Origin: CAZVEE01 sp964625525
Lineage (GTDB): Bacteria > Pseudomonadota > Alphaproteobacteria > JAJFIK01
DNA: 21,341 nt
Assembly: GCA_964625525.1 (NCBI GenBank)
Contig: CAZVEE010000057.1
Location: forward strand, 1-21,341
Reading direction: 5' to 3'
Below the pieces are notes generated by a model. That model searched no databases. It had not been told where the DNA came from and saw nothing but the letters and a program-made list of their open reading frames with translations. Of the stretch, positions 8,355 through 17,330 are shown in pieces. Within the stretch, counting starts at the first letter, position 1, and the number at the start of each line of letters is the position of its first letter. Both the position numbers and the translations under genes were made by a program.

Positions 8355-9020
8355 TCAGAAGTCGAGATCGGTGTAATGGCGCGTCGGCGGCAACCCGCGC
8401 ACTTTATCGTCCAGCAGGCCCCGGAACGCCGGCCGCGACTTCACCCGCGCATACCAATCCTTGGCTTCCGGATAGTTGGACCACGGCACATCGCCGATAT
8501 AGTCGAGACAGGACAGATGCGCCGCCGCCGCAAAATCGGCAAAGCTCATTTCCCGCCCCGCGAGCCAGTTCCGCCGCGACACCAGATAGCTGATATAGTC
8601 CAGATGCGTGCGCAGATTGATCAGCCCCGCCCGAATGGGCGCAATGTCGGGATAACCATCCCCCTGCAAGCGCCGATGGACTTTCTGGTACAGCACATTC
8701 ACGGTCACTTCTTCGTGGAACTTCCGGTCGAACCACGCGACCAGCCGGCGCGTCTCGGCGCGGGCCTCCGGGTCTCGCGGCAGCAGCGGCGCCTGCGGCC
8801 GCGTCTCTTCCAGATATTCCACAATGGCACTGCTGTCCGCGACCACGGTCTCGCCATCAATGAGGATCGGCAGCTCGCCTGACGGGTTCAGGTCGAACAC
8901 GGACTCGTCCATCTCCCAGGGCAGATGCGCATGCAATTCCGCCTCCAGACGCTTTTCGGCAAGCGTCAGGCGCACCTTCCTGCAAAAGGGTGAAAACGGC
9001 ATGTGCAGAAGCTGGAGCAT
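8355..9020 (-). CDS. glutathione S-transferase family protein
   Basis: A 221-residue GST-fold protein. The thioredoxin-like N-terminal domain (1-77) has SPFCRKVRL (10-18) with Cys13 as the probable glutathione-interacting residue, the cis-proline P51 in GELPILID, and ADSSAI (61-66), a variant of the usual ES-x-x-I glutathione-binding motif. The helical C-terminal domain contains the capping-box-like MSFADFAAAAHL. These features suit a bacterial Cys-type GST, with isomerase, lyase or thiol-transfer activity; the substrate is unknown. I used the ATG at 9020. A GTG at 9026 is equally possible, since the only Shine-Dalgarno-like sequence (AAGATAA) lies slightly closer to it. The gene follows gltB after a gap filled by a long stem-loop and precedes queG. 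Confidence 0.88.
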   Translation of the reverse strand: MLQLLHMPFSPFCRKVRLTLAEKRLEAELHAHLPWEMDESVFDLNPSGELPILIDGETVVADSSAIVEYLEETRPQAPLLPRDPEARAETRRLVAWFDRKFHEEVTVNVLYQKVHRRLQGDGYPDIAPIRAGLINLRTHLDYISYLVSRRNWLAGREMSFADFAAAAHLSCLDYIGDVPWSNYPEAKDWYARVKSRPAFRGLLDDKVRGLPPTRHYTDLDF

Positions 9021-9039
9021 GGACACCGCTTATCTTGAC

Positions 9040-9106
9040 CTTGCGCTCGGCCCCCATCGCACCGACGAATACGCCTTTGTGCGGTGATTTGCAGGCCGAG
9101 CGCAAG
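9040..9106 (-). repeat. 13-bp perfect inverted repeat between gltB and GST gene
   Basis: CTTGCGCTCGGCC (9040-9052) is exactly complementary to GGCCGAGCGCAAG (9094-9106), with a 41-base loop that holds a second small stem (CGCAC 9058-9062 with GTGCG 9079-9083). In the minus-strand mRNA the first arm starts two bases after the gltB stop codon, and the second arm ends about 20 bases before the GST start. No U-tract follows. It is therefore more likely a stabilising, processing or attenuating structure, or a small repeat element, than a classical terminator. Confidence 0.7.
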
Positions 9107-9108
9107 TC

Positions 9109-12100
9109 TCAAGCGCTGACGGCGCCGGCGCTCAGGCTCAGCGGATGCTCCAGCCGCGCGATCATCTCTTTCGGGCACACTTGCCAGAACTGTTTGAGCG
9201 CCAGGTCCCACGCGGTCAGCAGCGCGGATGCATGGGCCGAGCCCGTGTAGCGGCGATGCGTTTCCACCGCCTCGCGCAGATGCTGTGCCCAGTGGTCCGT
9301 CTCCACCCGTTGCCACACCACCGTGTCCGGATTAACCGCTTGGGGAAATGTGCCGTCCGGGTCGTAGACAAAGGCCATGCCCCCGGTCATGCCGGCGGCG
9401 AAATTAGCTCCCACTGGGCCCAGGATCACTGCGGTGCCCCCGGTCATGTACTCACAGCCATTGCAGCCGCAGCCTTCCACCACCGCGAGTGCCCCGGAAT
9501 TGCGCACGGCAAAGCGCTCGCCCGCTTCTCCGGCCGCGAACACCCGCCCGGCCGTGGCGCCATATAGCACCGTGTTACCGATGATCGTATTCTCGTCGCT
9601 GGCCAGGCGTGTTTCCCGAGGTGGGCGGATGATCAACGTCCCCCCGGACAGGCCCTTGCCCACATAGTCATTGGCTTCGCCCGTCACCTCGATGGTCAGA
9701 CCCCGCACGGCGAAGGCGCCCAGCGACTGCCCCGCTGATCCGGTCAGACGCACGGTCAGTTGTTCCGGTTCCAGCGCATTCATGCCGAAGCGGCGCGCGA
9801 TATGCGAGGACATCCGCGTACCGATGGCCCGTTGCGTGTTGCGCACCTCATAAGTGAGCTGCATCTTCTGTCCGTATTCCAGGAACGGCGCCGCATCGCC
9901 CACGATCCGCTCATCAAGGGTCTCGGGCACCTCGTTGCGCGGCTTTTCCCCGCCGATGTCCTTATGCGGGCCGGGATCGACCCGCACCAGAAGCGGATTG
10001 AGATCCAGGTCGTCGAGGTTCGGCGCACCCCGGCTCACCTGGGTCAAAAGTTCCGTGCGCCCCACGATTTCACGCAAGCTGGTAGCACCCAGTTCCGACA
10101 GGATCTCCCGCACATCCTGTGCCAGGAACGACATCAGGTTCACCACTTTTTCCGGGGTGCCCGTGAAGTGTTTCTTACGCAGGTCCTCATCCTGGGTGCA
10201 CACCCCCACCGGGCAAGTGTTCGAATGGCATTGGCGCACCATGATGCAGCCCATGGCGACGAGCGAGGCGGTGCCGATGCCGAACTCCTCCGCCCCCAGA
10301 AGGGCCGCGATCACCACATCGCGCCCTGTGCGCAGGCCCCCATCCGTGCGCAGAACGACGCGTTGGCGCAGATTATGAAGCGTGAGCACTTGGTTCACTT
10401 CCGACAGGCCCATTTCCCATGGAATGCCCGCGTGCTTGACACTGGTTTGGGGTGAGGCGCCGGTGCCCCCCACATGCCCGGAGACGAGGATGACATCCGC
10501 CATGGCCTTCGCCACACCCACCGCGATCGTTCCAATACCGGAGGAGGCAACGAGCTTGACACAGACCTTGGCCACCGGATTGATCTGCTTCAGGTCGTAA
10601 ATGAGCTGTGCCAGATCCTCGATGGAATAAATGTCGTGGTGGGGTGGGGGGGATATCAGGCTGACCCCCGGTGTCGCATGGCGATAGCGCGCGATCAGCT
10701 CGGTGACTTTGAAGCCCGGCAATTGTCCGCCTTCGCCGGGTTTCGCGCCTTGTGCCACTTTGATCTCGATTTCCCGGCACGCATTCAGATAATCCGCTGT
10801 CACGCCAAAGCGCCCGCTCGCCACTTGTTTGATCGCGGAATTGGCATTGTCGCCATTGGCGCGGCGACGGAACCGGTCTGGATCTTCGCCGCCTTCGCCG
10901 GAATCCGACTTGGCGCCAATGCGGTTCATGGCGATGTTCAGTGTCTCGTGGGCTTCCGGCGACAGCGCGCCCAGCGACATGCCCGGGGTGACGAAGCGCT
11001 TGCGGATTTCGTTGATGCTTTCCACGTCTTCCAGCGCTACGGGCCGGCGTTCATGCCGAAAGGCCAGCAGATCGCGCGGCGCCACCGGGGGCAGGCCCTG
11101 CAACCCTTCCGCATAGCGACGATAAAGGCTGTAATCCTCCCGCGCCACCGCCTCTTGCAGGGTGTGAATCAACGGGCCCTGGAACGCATGGGTCTCACCC
11201 CGAGCGCGATATTTGTACAGCCCGCCAATGGGCAGCGGCTGCACATCGTCAATAAAGGCCTTCTCATGCAGCGCCGTGATTTTGCTCTCCAGGCCGGCAA
11301 GGCCGATGCCGGAAATCCGGCTTGCTACCCCGGGGAAATACTTGTCCACCAGGGCCCGCGACAGGCCAAGCGCTTCAAAATTAAAGCCCCCACGATAGGA
11401 GGAAATGATGGAAATGCCCATCTTGGACATGATCTTCAGCAGGCCCGATTCCAGCGCCTTACGCACATTGCCCAACGCCGCATCCAGGCTGCGGTCTCCA
11501 AGCAGGCCGCGCGCATGCCGGTCCGCCACACAGTCGAGCGCCAGATATGGGTTCACCGTGGTCGCGCCGCAGGTGATCAGCATGGCAGTATAATGAGTGT
11601 CCAGACATTCTGCCGACCGCACATTCAGCGAGGTGGCATTGCGCAGGCCTTCCTCCATCAAATGACTGTGCACGGCGGCAGTGGCCAGAATCATGGGGAC
11701 ACCGCCGCGCCCCGGCCCAATCCTTTCATCGCTCAGCACCAGCAGTCCCCGGCCGCCGCGTGCGGCCGTGCGCGCTTCGCTTTGAATGCGCTCCAGGGCG
11801 GCTTTCAGGGCGCGGCCCGGTTGCGCTCCGCTTCCGGTTTCGAAGGTGCAGTCGATGACATGCACCGCATCGGGCCGCGCCGCCAGCAACCGCTCAAACG
11901 CACCACTCAGCAAGATCGGGCTTTCCAGTGTCAGGACTTCATCGCGAAAGGTGTCGCGGTCCAACACATTGCGCAGATTGCCAAAGCGCGTGCGCAGGCT
12001 CATCACCCGGCGCTCCCGGATCGGGTCGATGGGCGGGTTCGTCACCTGGCTGAAATTCTGCCTCAGGAAGTGAGAGAGGGGCCGATAGCGCTCCGATAGC

Positions 12101-13677
12101 ACGGCCAGCGGCGTATCATCGCCCATCGAGCCGACCGCTTCCGCGCCGGTCTCTGCCATGGGGTGCAGGATCATCTCCATGTCTTCCATGGAGAAGCCGG
12201 CCGCGAGCTGGCGCCGCCGCAGGGCTTCGCCCGCCAGGCGTCGCGCCTCCGGCCCGGCCAGAACCGAATCCAGGGGCTTGATATTGCGGATCAGCTCATC
12301 GAACGGTTCACTCGCCGCGACTAGGTCTTTCAACTCCGTGTCGTGATAAAACCTGCCGGTATCCAGGTCGACGCCGATCATTTCGCCGGGCCCAACCCGG
12401 CCTTTCTCCACGATGCGATCTTCACCCACGCCCACCATGCCGCATTCAGAGCCCACGACCAGCAGGTTCGTATCTGTACGCAGATAGCGCATGGGCCGCA
12501 GACCGTTGCGGTCCATGCCTGCAACCACCCAGCGCCCGTCCGTGGCGGCGATGGCCGACGGTCCGTCCCAGGGTTCCATCACGGCAGAGCTGTAGGCATA
12601 CATGCGCGCATGATGGGGCGGCACCGGACGGTCCGGGTCCGCCCAGGCTTCTGGGATCAGCAAGGTCTTGGCCATGGGCGCGCTGCGACCTGCGCGCGCC
12701 AGGACTTCAAAGACCGCGTCGAGGGCCCCGGAGTCTGACGCGCCGGGTTGGATCACCGGTTTGATATCGTCCTGGTGGGCGCCGAACACGTCGGCGGCCA
12801 TGCGGCCCTCGTGATTGCGCATCCAGTTGATATTGCCCTTGAGCGTATTGATCTCACCATTATGAGCGAGCATCCGAAAGGGCTGGGCCAACCACCAGGT
12901 GGGCACCGTGTTGGTGGAATAGCGCTGGTGATAAATGGCGAAAGCGGAGATGAAGCTCGGATCGGCCAGGTCCGGATAGAACACGGACAATTGTTCGGCC
13001 AGAAACATGCCTTTGTAGATCACGCTGCGTGCCGATAGTGAGCAGATGTAGAAATCTCGCAAGCCCTGTTTCTGCACTCGTTGCTCGATCCGCCGGCGGA
13101 TGAGATAAAGCGAGCGCTCCAGGGCGTCCGGATCGGCGTGGGCGTCGCAGGCGAACAGCACCTGTTCGATCTCGGGGCGCGTGGCATTGGCCTCTTCGCC
13201 GATGACCGCGATGTTCACGGGCACCTGGCGCCAGCCAAACAGGTAATAGCCCGCCTCGAGGATTTCTGACTCCACGATGGTTCGGCAGGCTTCCTGGTCG
13301 CCATATTGGGTGCGTGGCAGAAAGATCATGCCCACCGCGATGCGCGCGTCACCCGGCTCCAGGCCCGTGCGCCGGATCCGTTCCCGAAAGAAATCCTGGG
13401 AAATTTGCACATGAATGCCTGCGCCGTCGCCGGTCTTGCCGTCGGCGGCTACAGCGCCGCGGTGCCAGACCGAGCGCAGCGCGTCGATGGCATATGCAAT
13501 CACTTCGCGCCGGGGCGTGCCATCGGCCGCGGCCACGAGGCCTACGCCGCAATTGTCATGATGCCAGGCCGGGTCATAGGCCTGCGCGCTGATCAGCGCT
13601 TTGGCATTCTTCTCATAGCGCGCCAGGCGGTCTTGCGCGCACTCCGAGAGGGGATCTTGGGTCGGATCATAAGCCAT
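9109..13677 (-). CDS. gltB: glutamate synthase (NADPH) large subunit
   Basis: A full-length 1522-residue alpha subunit of glutamate synthase. The N-terminal class II glutamine amidotransferase domain starts at Cys43 (HHDNCGVGLVA), exposed after removal of a 42-residue propeptide. It releases ammonia from glutamine, which is channelled to the FMN site and added to 2-oxoglutarate. The synthase domain includes GEGGQLPG and the [3Fe-4S] ligands C1144, C1150 and C1155 (C-x5-C-x4-C in CIMVRQCHSNTC). The GXGXG beta-helix follows (about 1340-1460; GLSGGTLII, GTAVILGPVG, AGMTGGMAFVYD). Near residue 1397 the sequence is GCGCNGCEYMTGG, with two cysteines not usual there. The gene starts 13 bases after gltD on the same strand, so the operon order is gltD-gltB, the reverse of E. 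coli. Confidence 0.97.
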   Translation of the reverse strand: MAYDPTQDPLSECAQDRLARYEKNAKALISAQAYDPAWHHDNCGVGLVAAADGTPRREVIAYAIDALRSVWHRGAVAADGKTGDGAGIHVQISQDFFRERIRRTGLEPGDARIAVGMIFLPRTQYGDQEACRTIVESEILEAGYYLFGWRQVPVNIAVIGEEANATRPEIEQVLFACDAHADPDALERSLYLIRRRIEQRVQKQGLRDFYICSLSARSVIYKGMFLAEQLSVFYPDLADPSFISAFAIYHQRYSTNTVPTWWLAQPFRMLAHNGEINTLKGNINWMRNHEGRMAADVFGAHQDDIKPVIQPGASDSGALDAVFEVLARAGRSAPMAKTLLIPEAWADPDRPVPPHHARMYAYSSAVMEPWDGPSAIAATDGRWVVAGMDRNGLRPMRYLRTDTNLLVVGSECGMVGVGEDRIVEKGRVGPGEMIGVDLDTGRFYHDTELKDLVAASEPFDELIRNIKPLDSVLAGPEARRLAGEALRRRQLAAGFSMEDMEMILHPMAETGAEAVGSMGDDTPLAVLSERYRPLSHFLRQNFSQVTNPPIDPIRERRVMSLRTRFGNLRNVLDRDTFRDEVLTLESPILLSGAFERLLAARPDAVHVIDCTFETGSGAQPGRALKAALERIQSEARTAARGGRGLLVLSDERIGPGRGGVPMILATAAVHSHLMEEGLRNATSLNVRSAECLDTHYTAMLITCGATTVNPYLALDCVADRHARGLLGDRSLDAALGNVRKALESGLLKIMSKMGISIISSYRGGFNFEALGLSRALVDKYFPGVASRISGIGLAGLESKITALHEKAFIDDVQPLPIGGLYKYRARGETHAFQGPLIHTLQEAVAREDYSLYRRYAEGLQGLPPVAPRDLLAFRHERRPVALEDVESINEIRKRFVTPGMSLGALSPEAHETLNIAMNRIGAKSDSGEGGEDPDRFRRRANGDNANSAIKQVASGRFGVTADYLNACREIEIKVAQGAKPGEGGQLPGFKVTELIARYRHATPGVSLISPPPHHDIYSIEDLAQLIYDLKQINPVAKVCVKLVASSGIGTIAVGVAKAMADVILVSGHVGGTGASPQTSVKHAGIPWEMGLSEVNQVLTLHNLRQRVVLRTDGGLRTGRDVVIAALLGAEEFGIGTASLVAMGCIMVRQCHSNTCPVGVCTQDEDLRKKHFTGTPEKVVNLMSFLAQDVREILSELGATSLREIVGRTELLTQVSRGAPNLDDLDLNPLLVRVDPGPHKDIGGEKPRNEVPETLDERIVGDAAPFLEYGQKMQLTYEVRNTQRAIGTRMSSHIARRFGMNALEPEQLTVRLTGSAGQSLGAFAVRGLTIEVTGEANDYVGKGLSGGTLIIRPPRETRLASDENTIIGNTVLYGATAGRVFAAGEAGERFAVRNSGALAVVEGCGCNGCEYMTGGTAVILGPVGANFAAGMTGGMAFVYDPDGTFPQAVNPDTVVWQRVETDHWAQHLREAVETHRRYTGSAHASALLTAWDLALKQFWQVCPKEMIARLEHPLSLSAGAVSA

Positions 13678-13690
13678 AGGATGGAATCTC

Positions 13691-15109
13691 TCAGGCGGCG
13701 GCCTGGCGCCGCGCGGTCAGATAGGCGTCAAGGCCCGTGGCCGCGTCGCGGCCTTCGCGAATGGCCCACACCACGAGCGAGGCGCCGCGCACGATATCAC
13801 CGGCTGCGAACACGCCGGGCAGGCCCGTCATCATGGATGTGGGGTCCACCACCACGGTGCCCCAGCGCGTCACCGGCAAATCGGCACAGCCGAACAAGCC
13901 CGGCAGATCCTCCGCGTCGAAGCCCAGCGCCTCGATCACCATATCCGCAGGCAGGGTCACGTCCTGGCCCTCGGCGATTTCCGGTTTCTGGCGGCCCGAG
14001 GCATCCGGTAACCCCAGGCGCACCGGCGCGGCGCGGATCTGGCGCACATGGGTATCGCCCAACAGGGCGCGCGGCGCGGACAGCCAGCGGAAGGTCACGC
14101 CTTCCTCTTCGGCATGGCCCACTTCCCGGTCTGATCCGGGCATGTTGGCCCGGTCGCGCCGGTAAAGACAGGTCACGCTCGCGGCCCCGTGGCGCACCGC
14201 CGTGCGCACGCAGTCCATGGCCGTGTCGCCGCCGCCGACCACCACCACATGGCGCCCGTGGGCATTGAGAGTGCCGTCCTCGAAGGCCGGTACCTGGTCG
14301 CCCAGGCCTTTGCGGTTCGAGGCAGTCAGGAAATCAAGCGCCCGATGCACGCCGTGCAGGCCCGCTCCCGGCAGGCTCAAGGCCCGTGCCTTATACACGC
14401 CGGTGGCGATCAACAGACCGTCATGGGCCGCGCGCAGATCCTCCAGCGAGGCGTCGCGCCCGATCTCGAAAGCGAGTTTGAACTGGATGCCGCCCGCGGC
14501 CAGGAGCTGGGCGCGCCGCTCCACCACGTCTTTTTCCAACTTAAAGTTTGGAATACCGTAGATGAGCAAGCCGCCGACCCGGTCATAGCGGTCATAGACG
14601 GTCACCGCATAGCCTTTGCGCCGCAGCACATCCGCCGCGGCCAGGCCGGCCGGCCCGGCGCCGATAATCCCCACCGACTGGCCCTTGTCCGGACCCGGCG
14701 TCAGCGGCCGCACCCAGCCGTTTCTCCAAGCGGTTTCCGTGATGTAGTTCTCCACCGCCCCGATCGTGACCGTGCCGTGGCCCGATTGCTCGATCACGCA
14801 GGAGCCCTCGCAGAGCCGGTCCTGCGGGCAAATCCGCCCGCACACTTCTGGAAAGGTGTTGGTGGCCTGAGCCACCTCATAGGCTTCCTCAAGCCGCCCT
14901 TCGGCGGTGAGCATCAACCAGTCGGGGATATTGTTGTGGAGGGGGCAGTGCACTTGGCAGAAGGGCACGCCACATTGGGAGCAGCGAGAAGCCTGCTCCC
15001 GCGCTTTTTGCGCAATGAATTCCCCATAAATCTCATGGAAATCGCCAATTCGCGCGTCCGCAGCGCGTTTTTCAGGCATTTCCTTGTCGAAGTCTACGAA
15101 TTTTAGCAT
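13691..15109 (-). CDS. gltD: glutamate synthase small subunit
   Basis: A 472-residue beta subunit that carries electrons from NADPH through FAD to the GltB iron-sulfur and FMN centres. Two N-terminal cysteine groups (C43, C46, C51, C55 and C90, C94, C100, C104) are the usual low-potential [4Fe-4S] ligands. The FAD Rossmann motif GAGPAG is at 150-155. The second dinucleotide-binding motif GGGDTAMD is at 291-298. The closing FAD motif GVFAAGDIVRGASLV is near the C-terminus. The ORF opens at a TTG at 15157, but the ATG at 15109 matches family starts (MLKFVDFDKE) and has GAGAG a few bases upstream. It is first in the gltD-gltB pair and diverges from uppP across about 305 bases. Confidence 0.96.
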   Translation of the reverse strand: MLKFVDFDKEMPEKRAADARIGDFHEIYGEFIAQKAREQASRCSQCGVPFCQVHCPLHNNIPDWLMLTAEGRLEEAYEVAQATNTFPEVCGRICPQDRLCEGSCVIEQSGHGTVTIGAVENYITETAWRNGWVRPLTPGPDKGQSVGIIGAGPAGLAAADVLRRKGYAVTVYDRYDRVGGLLIYGIPNFKLEKDVVERRAQLLAAGGIQFKLAFEIGRDASLEDLRAAHDGLLIATGVYKARALSLPGAGLHGVHRALDFLTASNRKGLGDQVPAFEDGTLNAHGRHVVVVGGGDTAMDCVRTAVRHGAASVTCLYRRDRANMPGSDREVGHAEEEGVTFRWLSAPRALLGDTHVRQIRAAPVRLGLPDASGRQKPEIAEGQDVTLPADMVIEALGFDAEDLPGLFGCADLPVTRWGTVVVDPTSMMTGLPGVFAAGDIVRGASLVVWAIREGRDAATGLDAYLTARRQAAA

Positions 15110-15414
15110 GCTCTCACAATGGCGCGCTGTGTCGAAGTTGGCAATGCAGTGCAGCAATATTTACCGCACCAGCACAGGGTCACGGTGTCCAGGATTGGCC
15201 CTGTGGGCGAACCAAACGCGCCAGGCGCCCGCTTTACGGGGTGTTGAGGCCGGTTTTCCTACACTCTTGTGCCCGACTGTTCCTCCAATGAGCCGTGAGG
15301 AGAAGATACCGCCGCAGCCCTTAACAGTGTAAAAGAGGGAGTCGGAGCGGCGTGCCGGTGGGGGAGGCGCGTTGACGCGCCGTAATGCCGACGTCTAGCG
15401 AGGGATGATCGACC
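15110..15414. other. divergent intergenic region between gltD and uppP
   Basis: These 305 bases must contain the promoters for gltD (leftward) and uppP (rightward), but I see no convincing -35/-10 pair or sigma54 site. The clearest structure is a perfect hairpin GGCGCG-TTGA-CGCGCC at 15366-15381, about 34 bases before the uppP start, probably in its leader. No open reading frame here looks real. Confidence 0.5.
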
Positions 15415-16233
15415 GTGCCGCTCGAACTGCTGATCCTCCTGGCCATCATCCAGGGGCTGACCGAATTTTTGCCTATCAGCTCGTCCGCCCACCTGATCCT
15501 CCCGTCGCAATTGGGGTTGATCGAGGACCAGGGGGTGACGATTGATGTGGCGGTGCATGTGGGCTCGCTCTTGGCGGTGATGCTCTATTTCCGGCGCGAC
15601 GTGGCCGCGCTGGTGGTGGGCATGTTTCAGGCCCTGGGCGGGCAATGGACGCGCGATGCACGCATGTTCGTCTATTTGGCGGGCGCCTCGATTCCGGTTC
15701 TGATTGTCGGCTTTATCTTCGCCATGCTCGACTGGGACGATGCCATGCGCTCCATTGAGCTGATCGGGTGGATGTCCATCATTTTCGGCGTGGCGCTCTA
15801 TGAAGCTGACCGGGTGGCGATGCGCTACAAGACCATGGACGAGCTGACTTGGACCGGCGCCATGTCCATTGGGATTGCCCAAGTGCTGGCCTTGTTCCCG
15901 GGCACGAGCCGCTCTGGCATCACCATGACGGCTGCCCGTTTCCTGGGCTTTGAACGTTCGGAAGCAGCGCGCTTTTCCATGCTGCTGTCGATCCCAGTGA
16001 TCTTGGCCGCCGGCGCCGTGAAGGGCTTGGAAGTGGTCAGCAGCGGCGACGCGGTGCTGGGCGAGGCGGTGATGTGGTCGCTCGCGCTCTCTTTCATCTC
16101 CGCTTACATCGCCATCTGGTTCTTCATGACCCTGGTGGATCGCATCGGCATGCTGCCTTTCGTGGTCTATCGAGTGGTCCTGGGCATCCTGCTGCTCAGC
16201 TATGTCTACTGGCTCCACGCCTATTTTCAGTGA
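15415..16233 (+). CDS. uppP: undecaprenyl-diphosphate phosphatase (BacA/UppP)
   Basis: A 272-residue polytopic inner-membrane protein of normal family length. It removes one phosphate from undecaprenyl diphosphate to recycle the lipid carrier for peptidoglycan and other envelope glycans, and overexpression of the family confers bacitracin resistance. Both signature blocks are present: QGLTEFLPISSSAH (13-26, with Glu17 and the serine/histidine cluster) and PGTSRSG (162-168, with catalytic-site Arg166). Seven or eight hydrophobic segments fit the known topology. The start is GTG, preceded by GAGGG at 15400-15404. The nearby ATG at 15405 is out of frame. Confidence 0.96.
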   Translation: MPLELLILLAIIQGLTEFLPISSSAHLILPSQLGLIEDQGVTIDVAVHVGSLLAVMLYFRRDVAALVVGMFQALGGQWTRDARMFVYLAGASIPVLIVGFIFAMLDWDDAMRSIELIGWMSIIFGVALYEADRVAMRYKTMDELTWTGAMSIGIAQVLALFPGTSRSGITMTAARFLGFERSEAARFSMLLSIPVILAAGAVKGLEVVSSGDAVLGEAVMWSLALSFISAYIAIWFFMTLVDRIGMLPFVVYRVVLGILLLSYVYWLHAYFQ

Positions 16234-16259
16234 GGGGCGCGTAAAGGCGCCGCGCTCCT
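16233..16259 (+). terminator. possible terminator hairpin after uppP
   Basis: AGGGGCGCG (16233-16241) pairs with CGCGCTCCT (16251-16259), nine pairs including one G-U, with a nine-base loop. It begins at the last base of the uppP stop codon. The following sequence is only loosely T-rich, so termination may be partial. Confidence 0.4.
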
Positions 16260-16264
16260 CAGGA

Positions 16265-16292
16265 TTGTTGTGTCTTCCGCCCGCGCTATAGT
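16265..16292 (+). promoter_or_regulatory. candidate promoter for the CPBP gene
   Basis: TATAGT (16287-16292) is one mismatch from the consensus -10, and TTGTTG (16265-16270) lies 16 bases upstream as a weak -35. Transcription would start near 16299. The leader then contains a perfect seven-base stem, GACCGGC (16303-16309) with GCCGGTC (16316-16322), ahead of the ATG at 16351. This is a prediction only. Confidence 0.4.
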
Positions 16293-16350
16293 CGCAAACG
16301 AGGACCGGCGCTGCGGCCGGTCTGTGTGACGACCGCGAAGCGGGGCAGCG

Positions 16351-17298
16351 ATGCACTGGGGCGTGCGCATTTTTCTACTTGTGACCTTCGGCTTCAGTTG
16401 GGGGACCGTCGCGCTTGCGGCCCTGGCGGGCGCGTTCACGGGGCCTGCGGTCACCGATATTCTGCTCATTCTGGTGTTTATGGCGGGGCCGCTGCTGGGC
16501 GCGCTGGCGGCTGCGCGGCGCTATCATCCCGGCGCGACGCTTTCGGTGTTGGGCCTGATGCGGGGGCCGGGGGCCACGCCGGATCTCGGGGCGGAACCGG
16601 GGCGCACAGCCCCCACGCGCGGCGCGCTGGCCTGGTGGTGGCTGGCGGCGTGGCTTGTGCCGGTGGGTCTGTGTTTCGGAGCCTCTGGGATCAGTTATCT
16701 GTTGCCCGGCGTCGAGCCGGTCACTCTGCTCCAGGGCCTCACTGAAGCCTTGCGCGCGGCTGGTGAGGATGATGCGGCCATTGCGGATCTCGCCAAATAT
16801 GAAGACCTGCCGCTATTCACGCTGTCCTTCCTGGCGGCACTGACCACTGGGGCGATCTTCAACACTGGTCTGTTCCTGCTGCAAGAGCTGGGCTGGCGCG
16901 GGTATCTCTGGCAGGCGCTGCGGCCCTTCGGTTTTTGGCGCGCGAACCTGACCATCGGCCTGATCTGGGGCATGTGGCACGCGCCGCTCATCGCGCTCGG
17001 TCATCGCTATGGGCAGGACTATCCGGGCGCGCCCTGGCTCGGGATCGCAGCCGCGCTGGGGTTGGCGTTGCTGGCCTCACCAATGATTGGACTGATCCGC
17101 GAGCGCACCGGCTCGGTGATCGCGGCGGCGCTGTTTCATGGCACCATGAATGCGGTCGCCGGCCTCAGCCTGCTGATCATCGCCGCCCCGACCGTGTTCT
17201 ATCGGGGCATTGTGGGCGTGCCGGGTTTGGTGGTGCTGGCGCTGAGCCTCATCGCGGTAGCGCTGCTGACGCCGCGTCTGCGCTGGCGCGAGACCTGA
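16351..17298 (+). CDS. CPBP-family intramembrane protease-like protein
   Basis: A 315-residue polytopic membrane protein of the CPBP/Abi family (Rce1-type). Hydrophobic segments run through most of the length, with a soluble loop at about 72-92. The three family motifs are present in order. Motif 1 is QELGWRGYLW (178-187), where most members have EE-x3-R; here the first position is Gln178, with Glu179 and Arg183 kept. Motif 2 is W-x3-H ending at H210 (WGMWHAPL). Motif 3 is HGTMN, H263 to N267. In Rce1 the first Glu of motif 1 is the catalytic residue as I recall, so activity is doubtful. Bacterial members act in prenyl-protein or peptide processing, bacteriocin immunity or unknown roles. The gene stands alone after uppP, and its Shine-Dalgarno sequence is weak. 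Confidence 0.85.
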   Translation: MHWGVRIFLLVTFGFSWGTVALAALAGAFTGPAVTDILLILVFMAGPLLGALAAARRYHPGATLSVLGLMRGPGATPDLGAEPGRTAPTRGALAWWWLAAWLVPVGLCFGASGISYLLPGVEPVTLLQGLTEALRAAGEDDAAIADLAKYEDLPLFTLSFLAALTTGAIFNTGLFLLQELGWRGYLWQALRPFGFWRANLTIGLIWGMWHAPLIALGHRYGQDYPGAPWLGIAAALGLALLASPMIGLIRERTGSVIAAALFHGTMNAVAGLSLLIIAAPTVFYRGIVGVPGLVVLALSLIAVALLTPRLRWRET

Positions 17299-17330
17299 CG
17301 CGCGGGATGCAATGAGGCGCAGGACCGAGG

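Noticed and set aside
10474..12099. 541-residue plus-strand ORF antisense to gltB
   Set aside because: It lies entirely within the clearly homologous gltB gene, has a histidine/arginine/glutamine-rich composition typical of an antisense shadow in GC-rich DNA, and contains no known motif.
14189..15106. 305-residue plus-strand ORF antisense to gltD
   Set aside because: It overlaps gltD over its full length. All the conserved cysteine and nucleotide motifs are on the minus strand.
15110..15157. TTG-initiated extension of gltD
   Set aside because: The extra 16 residues do not match family starts, and the ATG at 15109 has a better ribosome site.
15259..16356. 365-residue minus-strand ORF covering uppP
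   Set aside because: It mirrors uppP codons. The composition (His/Gln/Asp-rich) and lack of any domain mark it as a shadow.
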